NCBI GenBank assembly: GCA_947625565.1
Contig: CANQOU010000009.1
Coordinates: 1-20,498 of the forward strand
From: an uncultured Clostridia bacterium
GTDB taxonomy: Bacteria; Bacillota; Clostridia; TANB77; CAG-508
Length of the DNA: 20,498 bases
Reading direction: 5' to 3'
Shown here: positions 6,985 through 15,628 of the stretch, one piece after another
How positions within the stretch are numbered: the stretch's first letter is position 1
How the letters are laid out: each line of letters opens with the position of its first letter
Notes under the pieces: generated by a model
What the model was told of the DNA's origin: nothing
What the model saw: the letters and a program-made list of their open reading frames with translations, nothing else
Databases searched by the model: none
Translations under genes and position numbers: made by a program

Positions 6985-8463
6985 ATGGAATTAAAACGAT
7001 TATTAGTTGGATTAGAAGGACTAAAAGTAAAAGGAGATTTAGAAAAAGACATTAAAGGTTTAGACAAAAATTCAAAAGAAATTAAAGATGGATACTTATT
7101 TATTGCAATAAAAGGATTTGCAACAGACGGACATACATTTATACAAGATGCAATAAAAAATGGTGCAACAGCAGTTATGATAGAAGAAGGCTGTGATTTA
7201 AAATCACTAAAAATACCACAAGATGTTACAATCATTATGGCAAAAGATACAAGAGAGGCTTTAGCAATTTGTGCAGCAAACTTTTATGGAAATCCATCAG
7301 CAAAATTAAAACTAATAGGTGTAACAGGAACAAAAGGAAAAACAACAACAACATTTATGATAAAAGAAATATTAGAAAAAGCAGGAAAAAAAGTTGGCTT
7401 GATAGGAACAATAGCAACATATATAAATGGAAAGAAAATAAAAGATAGTGATAGAACAACACCAGAAAGTTTAGAATTACAACAACTATTTAGTCAAATG
7501 GTAGCTGAAGGTGTAGAAGTTGTTGTAATGGAGGTATCCTCACAAAGCTTGAAATTACATAGAGTAACAGGATGTCAATTTGATATAGTATTATTCACTA
7601 ATTTTTCAGAAGATCATATTAGTAAAAACGAGCATCCAGATATGGAGGATTATTTCCAATCCAAATTAAAATTATTTCAAATGTGCAAAACAGGAATTGT
7701 GAATGTAGATGATTTGCATGGAGCAAAAATTCCTAATTTATTTCCAGATAGTAATATTACAACATATGGAATTGATAATTTTGCAAATGTTTTGGCAAAA
7801 GATATTACAATTACAAATGCATATGTTGATTTCAAAGTAAAATTAACAGATAGAAACGAAAGAATTAAAACAGGAATACCAGGAAGATTTAGTGTATATA
7901 ATTCATTAGCTGCTATTTGTGTAGCAAAGAAATTTGATATATCACCAGAGGTTATAAAAGAAGCATTATTAGAGGTTAGAGTACCAGGAAGGTCAGAACT
8001 TGTAAACAACAAAAAAGAACTAACAATTATGATAGACTATGCTCATTCACCAGAAAGTCTACAAAATATTTTACAAGCAACAAAAAGTTATACTCGTGGT
8101 AGAGTTATTTCTGTATTTGGATGTGGTGGAGATAGAGACAGTGGAAAAAGACCAATAATGGGTGAAATTTCAGGTAAAATAGCAGACTATACTATTATTA
8201 CATCTGATAATCCAAGAACAGAACAGCCACAAAAAATAGTAGAGCAGATAGAAGAAGGAATAAAGAAAACTAAAGGAAAATATGAAGTTATTGTAGATAG
8301 AAAAGAGGCAATTGAAAAAGCTATTAGTATGGCAAATAAAAGAGACATTATAATATTAGCTGGAAAAGGGCATGAGCCATACCAAGAAATCAATGGTGTA
8401 AAATATCCATTTGACGAAAGAATTATTGTACGTGAAATAATAGAAAAAATGGAAGAAAAATAA
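6985..8463 (+). CDS. murE: UDP-MurNAc-L-Ala-D-Glu:meso-diaminopimelate ligase
   Basis: 492 aa, typical length. Adds the third stem-peptide residue in cytoplasmic peptidoglycan precursor synthesis. The Mur-ligase P-loop GTKGKTT is at G115-T120; NFSEDHISKNEHPDMEDY and the SKLKLF motif with the carbamylated lysine follow. The C-terminal domain has IDYAHSPESLQNIL and VFGCGGDRDSGKRP. Substrate choice is readable: DNPR at 408-411 is the meso-diaminopimelate motif of E. coli MurE, so a DAP-type wall is inferred. GAGG at 6971-6974, 10 nt upstream, supports the start. It heads the wall block but is followed directly by mraY; murF is not in between. Confidence 0.96.
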   Translation: MELKRLLVGLEGLKVKGDLEKDIKGLDKNSKEIKDGYLFIAIKGFATDGHTFIQDAIKNGATAVMIEEGCDLKSLKIPQDVTIIMAKDTREALAICAANFYGNPSAKLKLIGVTGTKGKTTTTFMIKEILEKAGKKVGLIGTIATYINGKKIKDSDRTTPESLELQQLFSQMVAEGVEVVVMEVSSQSLKLHRVTGCQFDIVLFTNFSEDHISKNEHPDMEDYFQSKLKLFQMCKTGIVNVDDLHGAKIPNLFPDSNITTYGIDNFANVLAKDITITNAYVDFKVKLTDRNERIKTGIPGRFSVYNSLAAICVAKKFDISPEVIKEALLEVRVPGRSELVNNKKELTIMIDYAHSPESLQNILQATKSYTRGRVISVFGCGGDRDSGKRPIMGEISGKIADYTIITSDNPRTEQPQKIVEQIEEGIKKTKGKYEVIVDRKEAIEKAISMANKRDIIILAGKGHEPYQEINGVKYPFDERIIVREIIEKMEEK

Positions 8464-8524
8464 ATAAATTATAATAAGATAGAATAAAATATACAAAGTA
8501 GCAAATACGAAAGGTTTGATAAAA

Positions 8525-9505
8525 TTGAATTTTGAAATAGAAGTATTGCTTGTCTCATTTGTAATATCAATTATACTAGGAATGATAACAATACCAATAT
8601 TAAGAAAACTAAAAGTAGGGCAAATAGAAAGAGACGATGGACCTGCATCGCATTTAAAGAAACAAGGAACTCCAACAATGGGAGGAATCATTATCATTAT
8701 ATCTATGATAATTGGAACAAGTATAACGGCTATGTATTTATATGCAACTAATCAAGAAGCATTGGCACAACAAATAATACCAATGTTGTTACTTACCATA
8801 GGTTTTGGAGCAATTGGATTTATTGATGATTATAAAAAACTAGTATTAAAAAATACAGAAGGGTTAAAACCAAGTTATAAGATGCTAGGACTATTAGTTA
8901 TATCTGTTGCATATGTATTATATTTAGTAGAAGGTGCAAAAATAGGAACACAAACATATATCCCTATACTAAAAACATATATTATATTACCAATGTATGT
9001 ATATGTACCAGCTGCTATATGTGTTGTTCTAGCAACAACAAATGCAATTAACTTAACAGATGGAGTAGATGGCTTATCTTCTAGCATTTCTGTAATTATT
9101 ATAACTTGCTTGACAGTTATTGCAATGTTACGTGGTGTAGTAGAAATGTCTGTGTTTGGAAGTATTGTAATAGGCTCTATTCTGGGATTTCTAATATTTA
9201 ACTTACATCCAGCAAAAGTCATTATGGGAGATACAGGTTCTCTTTTAATAGGTGGAGTGATTTCAGCAATTGTTTTATATTTGAAAATGCCACTAATCTT
9301 ACTGATCATAGCATTGATACCAGTAATAGAAACAATATCTGTTATTATGCAAGTTGCATATTTCAAAAAAACAGGAAAAAGAATATTTAAAATGGCACCA
9401 TTACATCACCATTTTGAATTATCAGGATGGAAGGAGAACAAAATTGTTGTAGTATTTAGTATAGTAACTCTAGCTTTATGTGTTATTGGATTAAAAGTGA
9501 TATAA
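8525..9505 (+). CDS. mraY: Phospho-N-acetylmuramoyl-pentapeptide transferase
   Basis: Integral membrane enzyme joining UDP-MurNAc-pentapeptide to undecaprenyl phosphate to make lipid I. Ten or so hydrophobic segments are visible. Signatures in order: DDGPASHLKKQGTPTMGG, FIDDYKK (catalytic D101-D102, counted from 8525), NAINLTDGVDGL (D179), MGDTGSLLIGG (D236) and APLHHHFE (H294-H296). The open frame has TTG at 8516, only 1 nt after the AAAGG at 8510-8514; a second TTG at 8525 lies 10 nt after it and is preferred, giving 326 aa. Either way the start is TTG. The 52-61 nt gap after murE shows no terminator, so it is read from the murE promoter. Confidence 0.96.
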   Translation: MNFEIEVLLVSFVISIILGMITIPILRKLKVGQIERDDGPASHLKKQGTPTMGGIIIIISMIIGTSITAMYLYATNQEALAQQIIPMLLLTIGFGAIGFIDDYKKLVLKNTEGLKPSYKMLGLLVISVAYVLYLVEGAKIGTQTYIPILKTYIILPMYVYVPAAICVVLATTNAINLTDGVDGLSSSISVIIITCLTVIAMLRGVVEMSVFGSIVIGSILGFLIFNLHPAKVIMGDTGSLLIGGVISAIVLYLKMPLILLIIALIPVIETISVIMQVAYFKKTGKRIFKMAPLHHHFELSGWKENKIVVVFSIVTLALCVIGLKVI

Positions 9506-9524
9506 ACAAAGGAAGGAGACTAAT

Positions 9525-10653
9525 ATGGCAAAGACAAAATCAGGGAGATTTTCAAGATTTTTAAATAATCCCATTGATTTTACACTACTTATTACTATTA
9601 TTATCCTATTGGGAATAGGTCTAATTATGGTATTATCAGCAAGCTCGCCATCAGCTTTAGCAGAAACGAGTGATAGTTATAAATTCTTTAATAAACAGCT
9701 GATATTTGCTGTATTAGGTGTAATCGCCATGATGGCGATATCAAAAATTGATTATAGATTTTATCAAAAATTTTATAAACAAGCATGGTGGATTGCATTT
9801 GCTTTATTAGTAGCTGTAAAGCTAGTGGGTAAAGAAATAAATGGTTCACAAAGATGGATATATATTACAGACACATTATCTTTTCAACCTTCAGAAATTG
9901 TAAAATTTTTAGTCATACTATTTTATGCTGGCACATTAGTTAAAAATCGAGATAAATTACCATATTTTTGGCAAGGCTTAATGAAAAACTTTTTAATGAT
10001 AGCACCATTGATATTATTACTGATGCTACAGCCACACTTTAGTGCATCAATTGTTATTATTGGAATAATGTGTGTTATGATGCTTGTTGCAGGATGTAAA
10101 TTTTCACAATTTTTAGCAGTAGGTGGAGGAATTGGAATACCGGGAGCTATTTTATTGATAATAAAATCACCATATAGATTACAAAGAGTATTAACATTCT
10201 TAGATCCATGGAAAGATGCAGAAGGAACTGGCTGGCAAGTTATACAAAGTTTATATGCAATTGGGTCAGGTGGACTATTTGGAGTTGGCTTAGGAGAAAG
10301 TAAACAAAAATATTTATACATACCAGAACCTCATAATGACTTTATTTTTTCTATTATAGGAGAAGAATTAGGATTTGTTGGATGTGCTTTTATTATTTTG
10401 TTATTTGCAATATTTATTTGGAGGGGAGCATTGATTGCCATGAGAGCTCCCGATATGTTTGGTAGCTTATTAGCAGTTGGAATAACAGCTCTAGTTGCTA
10501 TACAAGTTATTATAAATATAGCAGTTGTAACATCATCAATGCCACCAACAGGAATGCCATTGCCATTTTTCAGCTACCGGTGGAACAGCTTTATTTATAT
10601 TGCTCTGTGAGATGGGAGTGCTATTAAATATTTCTAGAGCATCTGCCAAATAA
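9525..10653 (+). CDS. ftsW: FtsW/SpoVE/RodA-family glycan polymerase, interrupted by +1 frameshift at CGG
   Basis: SEDS-family lipid II polymerase for septal or spore wall. About ten membrane helices; recognisable motifs include GSQRWI, FQPSEIVK, LQPHFSASIVI, GTGWQVIQS, GGLFGVGLG, IPEPHNDFIFSIIGEELGF and PPTGMPLPFFSY. In the zero frame the protein then runs into RWNSFIYIAL and stops at 10608-10610 (361 aa). Dropping C10578 turns CGG-TGG into GGT-GGA and restores the conserved GGTALF ending plus a final helix, ending with TAA at 10651-10653 (375 aa). Everything upstream is intact and the downstream 24 codons are conserved, so the break is recent, an error, or bypassed in translation. GGAAGGAG fixes the start. 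Choice between ftsW and spoVE is uncertain. Confidence 0.88.
10575..10581 (+). other. Apparent +1 frameshift site TAC-CGG-T in ftsW
   Basis: Zero-frame codons are TAC (10575-10577) and CGG (10578-10580). Skipping C10578 gives TAC-GGT and rejoins the conserved SYGGT sequence. The P-site tyrosine tRNA would re-pair poorly on ACC, so slippage of the P-site tRNA is not favoured; direct reading of GGT in the A site after a pause at CGG is the simpler model. Confidence 0.7.
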
Positions 10654-10695
10654 AAAATATATTTTGCTATGTTTAAGAAAGGAAGGATAACATAT

Positions 10696-11814
10696 ATGAA
10701 GGTAATTATAGCAGCAGCAGGAACAGCAGGGCATGTTAATCCTGGAGTTGCCATAGCTAATAAAATAAAAAGAGAACAGAAAGATGCAAAAATTATATTT
10801 ATAGGAACAACACGAGGATTAGAAAATGATTTAGTTCCAAGAGCAGGATATGAATTAAAAACAATTGATGCTTATGGGTTAAGCAAAAAAATCACAGTAA
10901 GTAATTTAAAAAATATAATAAAAACAATGAAGGGATTTAAACAAGCAAAAAAAATCATTAAAGATTTTAAGCCAGATATTGTTATTGGAACAGGTGGATA
11001 TATTTGTGGGGCAACAATTTCAGAGGCAGCTAAATTAGGCATTCCAACGATGCTTCATGAAAGTAATGCATTTCCAGGAAAAGCAGTTAAAATGTTAGCT
11101 AAAAAAACAGATACTATATTAGTATCATTTGAAGATGCTATTCCAAGGATACCAAAAGCAAAAAGAATTGTTTGCTCAGGTACACCAGTAAAAAATAAAA
11201 AAATAGAATATACAGAAAAAGAAAAACAAGAAATTCTAAAAAAATCAGGACTTAAAGAAAATATGCCAGTGATTTTGATTTTTGGAGGAAGTCAAGGAGC
11301 AAAGAAGATAAATCAAGCAACATTTGGAATTATTGAAGAAAAAGAAAATCAGCAATATCAAATTATATGGGCAACAGGTCCAAAACAATATGACGATATA
11401 AAAGAAAAACTAGAAGAAAAACAAATGAATATAAACTACATAGAAAATGCAAAAATAGTGCCATATATATATAATATGGAAGAAATTATGAACATTGCAG
11501 ATTTAATTGTAGCAAGAAGTGGTGCTATGACAATAACAGAACTTGCAAATTTAGGAAAACCATCTATATTAGTTCCATTACCTAATGTTAGTAACAATCA
11601 TCAGCTATATAATGCACAAGTGTTAGAAAAGCAAAAAGCTGCTAAAATTATTTTAGATGATAAACTCGAATCACAAATTCTAAATAAAACTATTAAAGAA
11701 ATTTTAAAGGACAATAAATTGAAGATAATGGGGCAAAATGCTATGAAACTAGAAACAAAAGATGCAGAAAATATGATATATGCAGAAATTAAAAAGTTAG
11801 TAAAGGAAGATTAA
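10696..11814 (+). CDS. murG: UDP-GlcNAc:lipid I GlcNAc transferase
   Basis: 372 aa. Adds GlcNAc to lipid I to make lipid II at the inner membrane face. The N-terminal glycine loop is AAAGTAGHVNPG (GTAGH in place of the common GTGGH), followed by GTGGYICG and MLHESNAFPGK. The C-terminal donor site has IFGGSQGAKKIN, VARSGAMTITEL with the conserved serine-glycine-alanine turn, and PSILVPLPNVSNNHQ. An in-frame ATG exists at 10669, but AAAGGAAGG at 10678-10686 sits 9 nt before ATG 10696 and the family starts with MKVIIAAAGT, so 10696 is used. It begins 42 nt after the corrected ftsW stop; if translation of ftsW ends early at 10610, the gap is 85 nt. Confidence 0.96.
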   Translation: MKVIIAAAGTAGHVNPGVAIANKIKREQKDAKIIFIGTTRGLENDLVPRAGYELKTIDAYGLSKKITVSNLKNIIKTMKGFKQAKKIIKDFKPDIVIGTGGYICGATISEAAKLGIPTMLHESNAFPGKAVKMLAKKTDTILVSFEDAIPRIPKAKRIVCSGTPVKNKKIEYTEKEKQEILKKSGLKENMPVILIFGGSQGAKKINQATFGIIEEKENQQYQIIWATGPKQYDDIKEKLEEKQMNINYIENAKIVPYIYNMEEIMNIADLIVARSGAMTITELANLGKPSILVPLPNVSNNHQLYNAQVLEKQKAAKIILDDKLESQILNKTIKEILKDNKLKIMGQNAMKLETKDAENMIYAEIKKLVKED

Positions 11815-11816
11815 AA

Positions 11817-13074
11817 ATGTTAAAAACCACACAATCTAAAATCATTTTAATTATATGCATTATAGAAGTACTATTGATAACATGTTTAGGAGTATATTTT
11901 GCCCACATACATGAAATGCAAATTTATATTGCAGTTGCAATAGCAATAGCTATTGTAGCTACTATTTTTATTGCTATTTTATTAGCTAAATCTGAAAAAA
12001 GCATAGATATTATGACAGTAGAGCTAAAGGACAAGTTAAGCAATGTATCAACACAAAAAAATCAAATAGAAACTATTCTATTACATATGACAGATGGTAT
12101 TATTGCTTTTAATAGACAAGGAGATATTATTTTAATTAATCCAGCTGCAAAAAATTTGCTAAGTATTCGGACCAGAAGATAATACATTTGATGATATTTT
12201 TAACAAATTTAAATTAGATATAAATATGGAAAAAATTATATACTTAGAAACTTGGACATCAACAGAACAAAGGATACAAGTAGACGAGAAATATGTAAAT
12301 GTATATTTTGCACCATTTAAAGATGAAAAAGAATTGCCAAATGGAGTTATTGCAGTAATACAAGATATCACAGAACATGTAAAACTAGATAATATGCAGC
12401 AAGAATTTGTAGCAGATGTATCACACGAATTAAAAACACCAATAACTTCTATTATGGGATATGCAGACACATTATTAGAAGGTGGATTTGATGAAGAAAC
12501 GAAAACAAAATTTTTAAATGTTATTGCATCAGAATCTAGAAGAATGGCAAGGTTAGTAACAGATTTATTAACTTTATCTAGGTATGATAATAAAAAGACT
12601 GCAACAAACAAGGAGACATTTGATTTAGGAGAACTTGTAAAAAAATCTCAAGAAAAATTAGCAATAGAAATTAAGAAAAAAGAACATGATGTAAAATGTT
12701 TTGTAACAGCAGATGTACCACCAGTATATGCAGTTAAAGACGATATTGAAAGAGTAGTACTTAATATTTTAACAAATAGCATTAAATATACAAAAGATGG
12801 TGGAGAAATTAAGATTTATGTAGGATTTGTATATACAGATGCATATATAAAAATTATAGATAATGGAATAGGAATACCGGAAGAAGATTTAACAAGAATT
12901 TTTGAAAGATTCTATCGTGTAGATAAAGCTCGTACAAGAGAACTAGGTGGAACAGGATTAGGACTTTCTATAGCAAAAGAAATATTGGACAAGAATGGTG
13001 GAAGCATTGATATAAAAAGTGAAGTTGGAAAAGGTACAGAAGTTGTTATTAGAATTCCAACGAAACAAGATTGA
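11817..13074 (+). CDS. PAS-domain sensor histidine kinase, interrupted by +1 frameshift at CGG
   Basis: Reading 11817-12167 joined to 12169-13074 gives 418 aa. Two membrane helices (about 8-27 and 36-57) flank a very short outer loop; then a linker, a PAS domain (about 82-190, LHMTDGIIAFNRQGDIILINPAAKNLL), a HisKA domain with H203 in VSHELKTPI, and an ATPase domain with N320 in NILTNSIKYT, DNGIGIP and GGTGLGLS. The layout resembles WalK/PhoR kinases. In the zero frame the first part stops at 12182 inside the PAS domain after CGG at 12168-12170; a second open frame could restart at ATG 12226. Skipping one C restores a continuous PAS sequence. It begins 2 nt after murG, so it is cotranscribed with wall genes, and no response regulator is nearby. 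Confidence 0.87.
12165..12171 (+). other. Apparent +1 frameshift site ATT-CGG-A in the histidine kinase
   Basis: Zero-frame codons ATT (12165-12167) and CGG (12168-12170) lead to ACC-AGA-AGA-TAA. Skipping C12168 gives ATT-GGA-CCA and a continuous frame to the kinase domains. The zero-frame codon is CGG exactly as in ftsW, and re-entry is again on a GGN glycine codon. Confidence 0.7.
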
Positions 13075-13099
13075 TAAATTAAAAAAAATAATGTATAAT
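13071..13099 (+). promoter_or_regulatory. Promoter of lepB-holB-ricT
   Basis: TTGATA (13071-13076) overlaps the stop codon of the histidine kinase; a 17-bp spacer leads to TATAAT (13094-13099). It gives lepB and the genes after it a start independent of the wall operon. Confidence 0.72.
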
Positions 13100-13136
13100 A
13101 GATAAGTAAAACTACAAAGGAGAGCGATAAATAAAA

Positions 13137-13775
13137 ATGAAACCACAAGTAAAAGAAGCGTTAGAATGGGTGTATTGTATTATTATAGCAGTTGTATTAG
13201 CCTTACTATTCCGTTACTATATTGGAACACCTACAATTGTAAGACAAATATCTATGGAACCAACACTAAAACAAAATCAAAGATTATGGCTAAATAGATT
13301 AGATAGAACAATGAAAAAATTACCAGAAAAAGGTGATATTATAACATTTGAGGCACCAAGTAAAAAAACATTGTCAGAAGAAGATATAGAAAATGATGGA
13401 CCAATTGCAAGATATGAAGAAGAACCAACAAATATATTTGGAAAATTTGTGCGCTATGTTTTAGAAATAGGAAAAGAGAGTTATATAAAAAGAACTATTG
13501 GGTTACCAGGGGACCATATACAGATTAAAGAAGGAAAAGTATATGTAAATGGCGAAGAACAAGAAGAAACATATATACAAGCAGGAATTATGACTTCAAC
13601 AAAGCTAGAAGGAATGTCTGATTTTATTGTACCAGAAAACTATGTATTTGCAATGGGAGACAATAGAAATCATAGTATGGATTGTAGAGATTTTGGTTGT
13701 ATTCCATTAGAAAAGATTGAAAGTAAAGTAGCAATTAGAATATGGCCATTAAATCTATGGGGAAAAGTAGAATAA
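13137..13775 (+). CDS. lepB: Type I signal peptidase
   Basis: 212 aa. One N-terminal membrane helix (about 12-29) anchors an extracellular serine protease domain that removes signal peptides. The catalytic serine is S39 in QISMEPTL and the general-base lysine is K118 in YIKRTIGLPGD; box E is GDNRNHSMDCRDFG at 174-187. An insert at about 72-108, rich in Glu and Lys, lies between boxes C and D. Its GGAG is 14 nt from the ATG, which is long, but no closer start is in frame. It would process exported proteins such as the 3D protein of this window. Confidence 0.95.
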   Translation: MKPQVKEALEWVYCIIIAVVLALLFRYYIGTPTIVRQISMEPTLKQNQRLWLNRLDRTMKKLPEKGDIITFEAPSKKTLSEEDIENDGPIARYEEEPTNIFGKFVRYVLEIGKESYIKRTIGLPGDHIQIKEGKVYVNGEEQEETYIQAGIMTSTKLEGMSDFIVPENYVFAMGDNRNHSMDCRDFGCIPLEKIESKVAIRIWPLNLWGKVE

Positions 13776-13788
13776 TAGGAGAAAAGGG

Positions 13789-14676
13789 ATGTTTGAACAA
13801 ATTATTGGAAATCAAAAAATACAAGAACAACTAAAGCAATCAATAAGAAATCATAAAACTTCGCATAGCTATTTATTTGTAGGAACAGAAGGTATAGGAA
13901 AAAAACAAATTGCAAAAGAATTTAGTAAAACATTATTATGTTTAGAAGAAGAACCTTCATATTGTAATAAATGCAAATCTTGTATAGAATTTGATACTCA
14001 AAACAATCCAGATTTTCAAATTATATCACCAGATGGAAATGCTATAAAAATAGAACAAATTAGAGAAATACAAAAAAAGGTATTTGAAAAACCAATTATT
14101 TCAAATAAAAAAATATATATTATAGACGATAGTGATAAAATGACAAAAGAAGCACAAAATTGCTTGCTAAAAACTTTAGAAGAACCACCAGAATATGTTA
14201 TTATTATTTTAATAGGAACAAATGAAAATGCTTTTTTAAGTACAATAAAATCAAGATGTACTATAATACATTTTCAAGACATTCCAGAAAAAGAATTAAA
14301 AAAATTCCTAAAAGAAAAAGGAATTACAATACAAAATGATGAAATATTAAAAGCTTTTGGAGGAAGTATTGGAAAAGCTATTTTGTTACAAAATAAGCAG
14401 GAAAAATATATGCAAGTATATGATATGTTAGTAAATATAAAGGAAAAAGATATAATTGAAATGTTGAAAAATACTCAAACTATTTTTCAAAAGGATGAAA
14501 TTGAAAATATTTTACAATATATGAATAGTATTTTGCTAGAACTTGCAAAACAAGAATATCAATACGCAGATTGTATAGAAATTGTGGAAAACACAAAGAA
14601 AAGATTGCAATCAAATGCAAATTATGATATGAGTATAGATAATATGTTACTACAGATAAAGGCAAAAATTAAGTAA
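13789..14676 (+). CDS. holB: DNA polymerase III delta-prime subunit
   Basis: 295 aa AAA+ clamp-loader subunit. The P-loop is GTEGIGKK (32-39), a degenerate form usual for delta-prime, followed by a zinc module C51, C59, C62, C65. The Walker-B region is IYIIDDSDKM, then NCLLKTLEEPPE and the sensor-1/SRC motif STIKSRC. The last third is helical and divergent, matching the collar domain. tau/gamma DnaX is excluded because the length is much shorter and the Walker A is non-canonical. Downstream ricT is the same neighbour as in Bacillus (holB-yaaT). Shine-Dalgarno AGGAG is 7 nt before ATG. Confidence 0.92.
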   Translation: MFEQIIGNQKIQEQLKQSIRNHKTSHSYLFVGTEGIGKKQIAKEFSKTLLCLEEEPSYCNKCKSCIEFDTQNNPDFQIISPDGNAIKIEQIREIQKKVFEKPIISNKKIYIIDDSDKMTKEAQNCLLKTLEEPPEYVIIILIGTNENAFLSTIKSRCTIIHFQDIPEKELKKFLKEKGITIQNDEILKAFGGSIGKAILLQNKQEKYMQVYDMLVNIKEKDIIEMLKNTQTIFQKDEIENILQYMNSILLELAKQEYQYADCIEIVENTKKRLQSNANYDMSIDNMLLQIKAKIK

Positions 14677-14701
14677 AACTAAAAAGAAAGTAGGTAATAT
14701 T

Positions 14702-15628
14702 TTGAAAAATATAATCGGAGTAAGATTTAAAAAATTGGGAAAGATATATTTCTTCAATCCAAAACAATTAAAAGTAAAAAAAGGAGATAAAGTTATAGTA
14801 GAAACAGCACAAGGTGAAGAATACGGAGAAGTTGTAATTCCCAATAGATATGTAGAAGATGAAAAAATTATTGCACCACTTAAAAGAGTTGTAAGGATGG
14901 CAAATTATAGAGACAATAAACATTATGAAGAATGTAAAAAGATTGAGAAAGAAGCAATGAAAACTTGCCAGAAAAAAATAAAAGAACATAATTTAGATAT
15001 GTGTTTAACAGATGTTGAATATAAATTTGATAATAGCAAAATTCTATTCTTTTTTACAGCAGATGGAAGAATTGACTTTAGGGAATTAGTAAAAGATTTG
15101 GCAGCAATATATAAAACAAGAATTGAATTAAGACAAATTGGTGTTAGAGATGAAGTCAAAAGAATTGGTGGAAATGGTGTATGTGGTAGAGAATTATGCT
15201 GTTGCACATTTTTGAGTGATTTCGAAGCAGTTTCAATAAAAATGGCAAAAGAACAAAATGTTTCTCTAAATCCATCTAAAATTTCAGGAAATTGTGGAAG
15301 ACTAATGTGCTGTTTAAAATATGAAGATAATGTATATACTGAAAAACTTAAGAGACTTCCAAACATAGGAGCGATAGTTAAAACAGAGGATGGTGAAGGA
15401 GAAGTTGATGGAATTGAAACTTTGAAAGAACGTATAAAAGTAAAATTTAAAACTGAAGATGGATTTAATTATAAAAGATATGACGTGAAGGATATAAAAA
15501 TTATTAAAGATGTCCCACGAGAACAAATTAACGAAGAAGAAGAACAAAATAAAAAAGAATTAGAAGAATTAGAAAAACTAGAAAAATTAGATGCAGAAAA
15601 AGACAAATTAGAAGGGGGGGAACAATAA
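14702..15628 (+). CDS. ricT: PSP1-domain protein RicT (YaaT)
   Basis: 308 aa. The PSP1 domain (about 1-205) has the seven-cysteine pattern C161, C166-C167-C168, C198, C203-C204 in VCGRELCCC and NCGRLMCC. In Bacillus subtilis RicT joins RicA and RicF in an iron-sulfur complex that promotes RNase Y processing and affects sporulation and competence. The C-terminal 60 residues are a Glu/Lys-rich probable coiled coil. The start is TTG at 14702, seven bases after GTAGG; no ATG alternative precedes the first strand. A seven-G tract (15614-15620) lies near the 3' end and doubles as the ribosome site of the ferredoxin gene, which overlaps the stop by one base. Confidence 0.92.
   Translation: MKNIIGVRFKKLGKIYFFNPKQLKVKKGDKVIVETAQGEEYGEVVIPNRYVEDEKIIAPLKRVVRMANYRDNKHYEECKKIEKEAMKTCQKKIKEHNLDMCLTDVEYKFDNSKILFFFTADGRIDFRELVKDLAAIYKTRIELRQIGVRDEVKRIGGNGVCGRELCCCTFLSDFEAVSIKMAKEQNVSLNPSKISGNCGRLMCCLKYEDNVYTEKLKRLPNIGAIVKTEDGEGEVDGIETLKERIKVKFKTEDGFNYKRYDVKDIKIIKDVPREQINEEEEQNKKELEELEKLEKLDAEKDKLEGGEQ

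Noticed and set aside
10578..12170. Both CGG frameshifts as simple assembly errors
   Set aside because: Not fully rejected: two independent one-base insertions at the identical codon are unlikely as random errors, but a modified-base-related long-read error near CGG cannot be excluded without reads.
13789..14676. DnaX (tau/gamma) instead of delta-prime
   Set aside because: Too short, degenerate P-loop, and the ricT neighbour is typical of holB.
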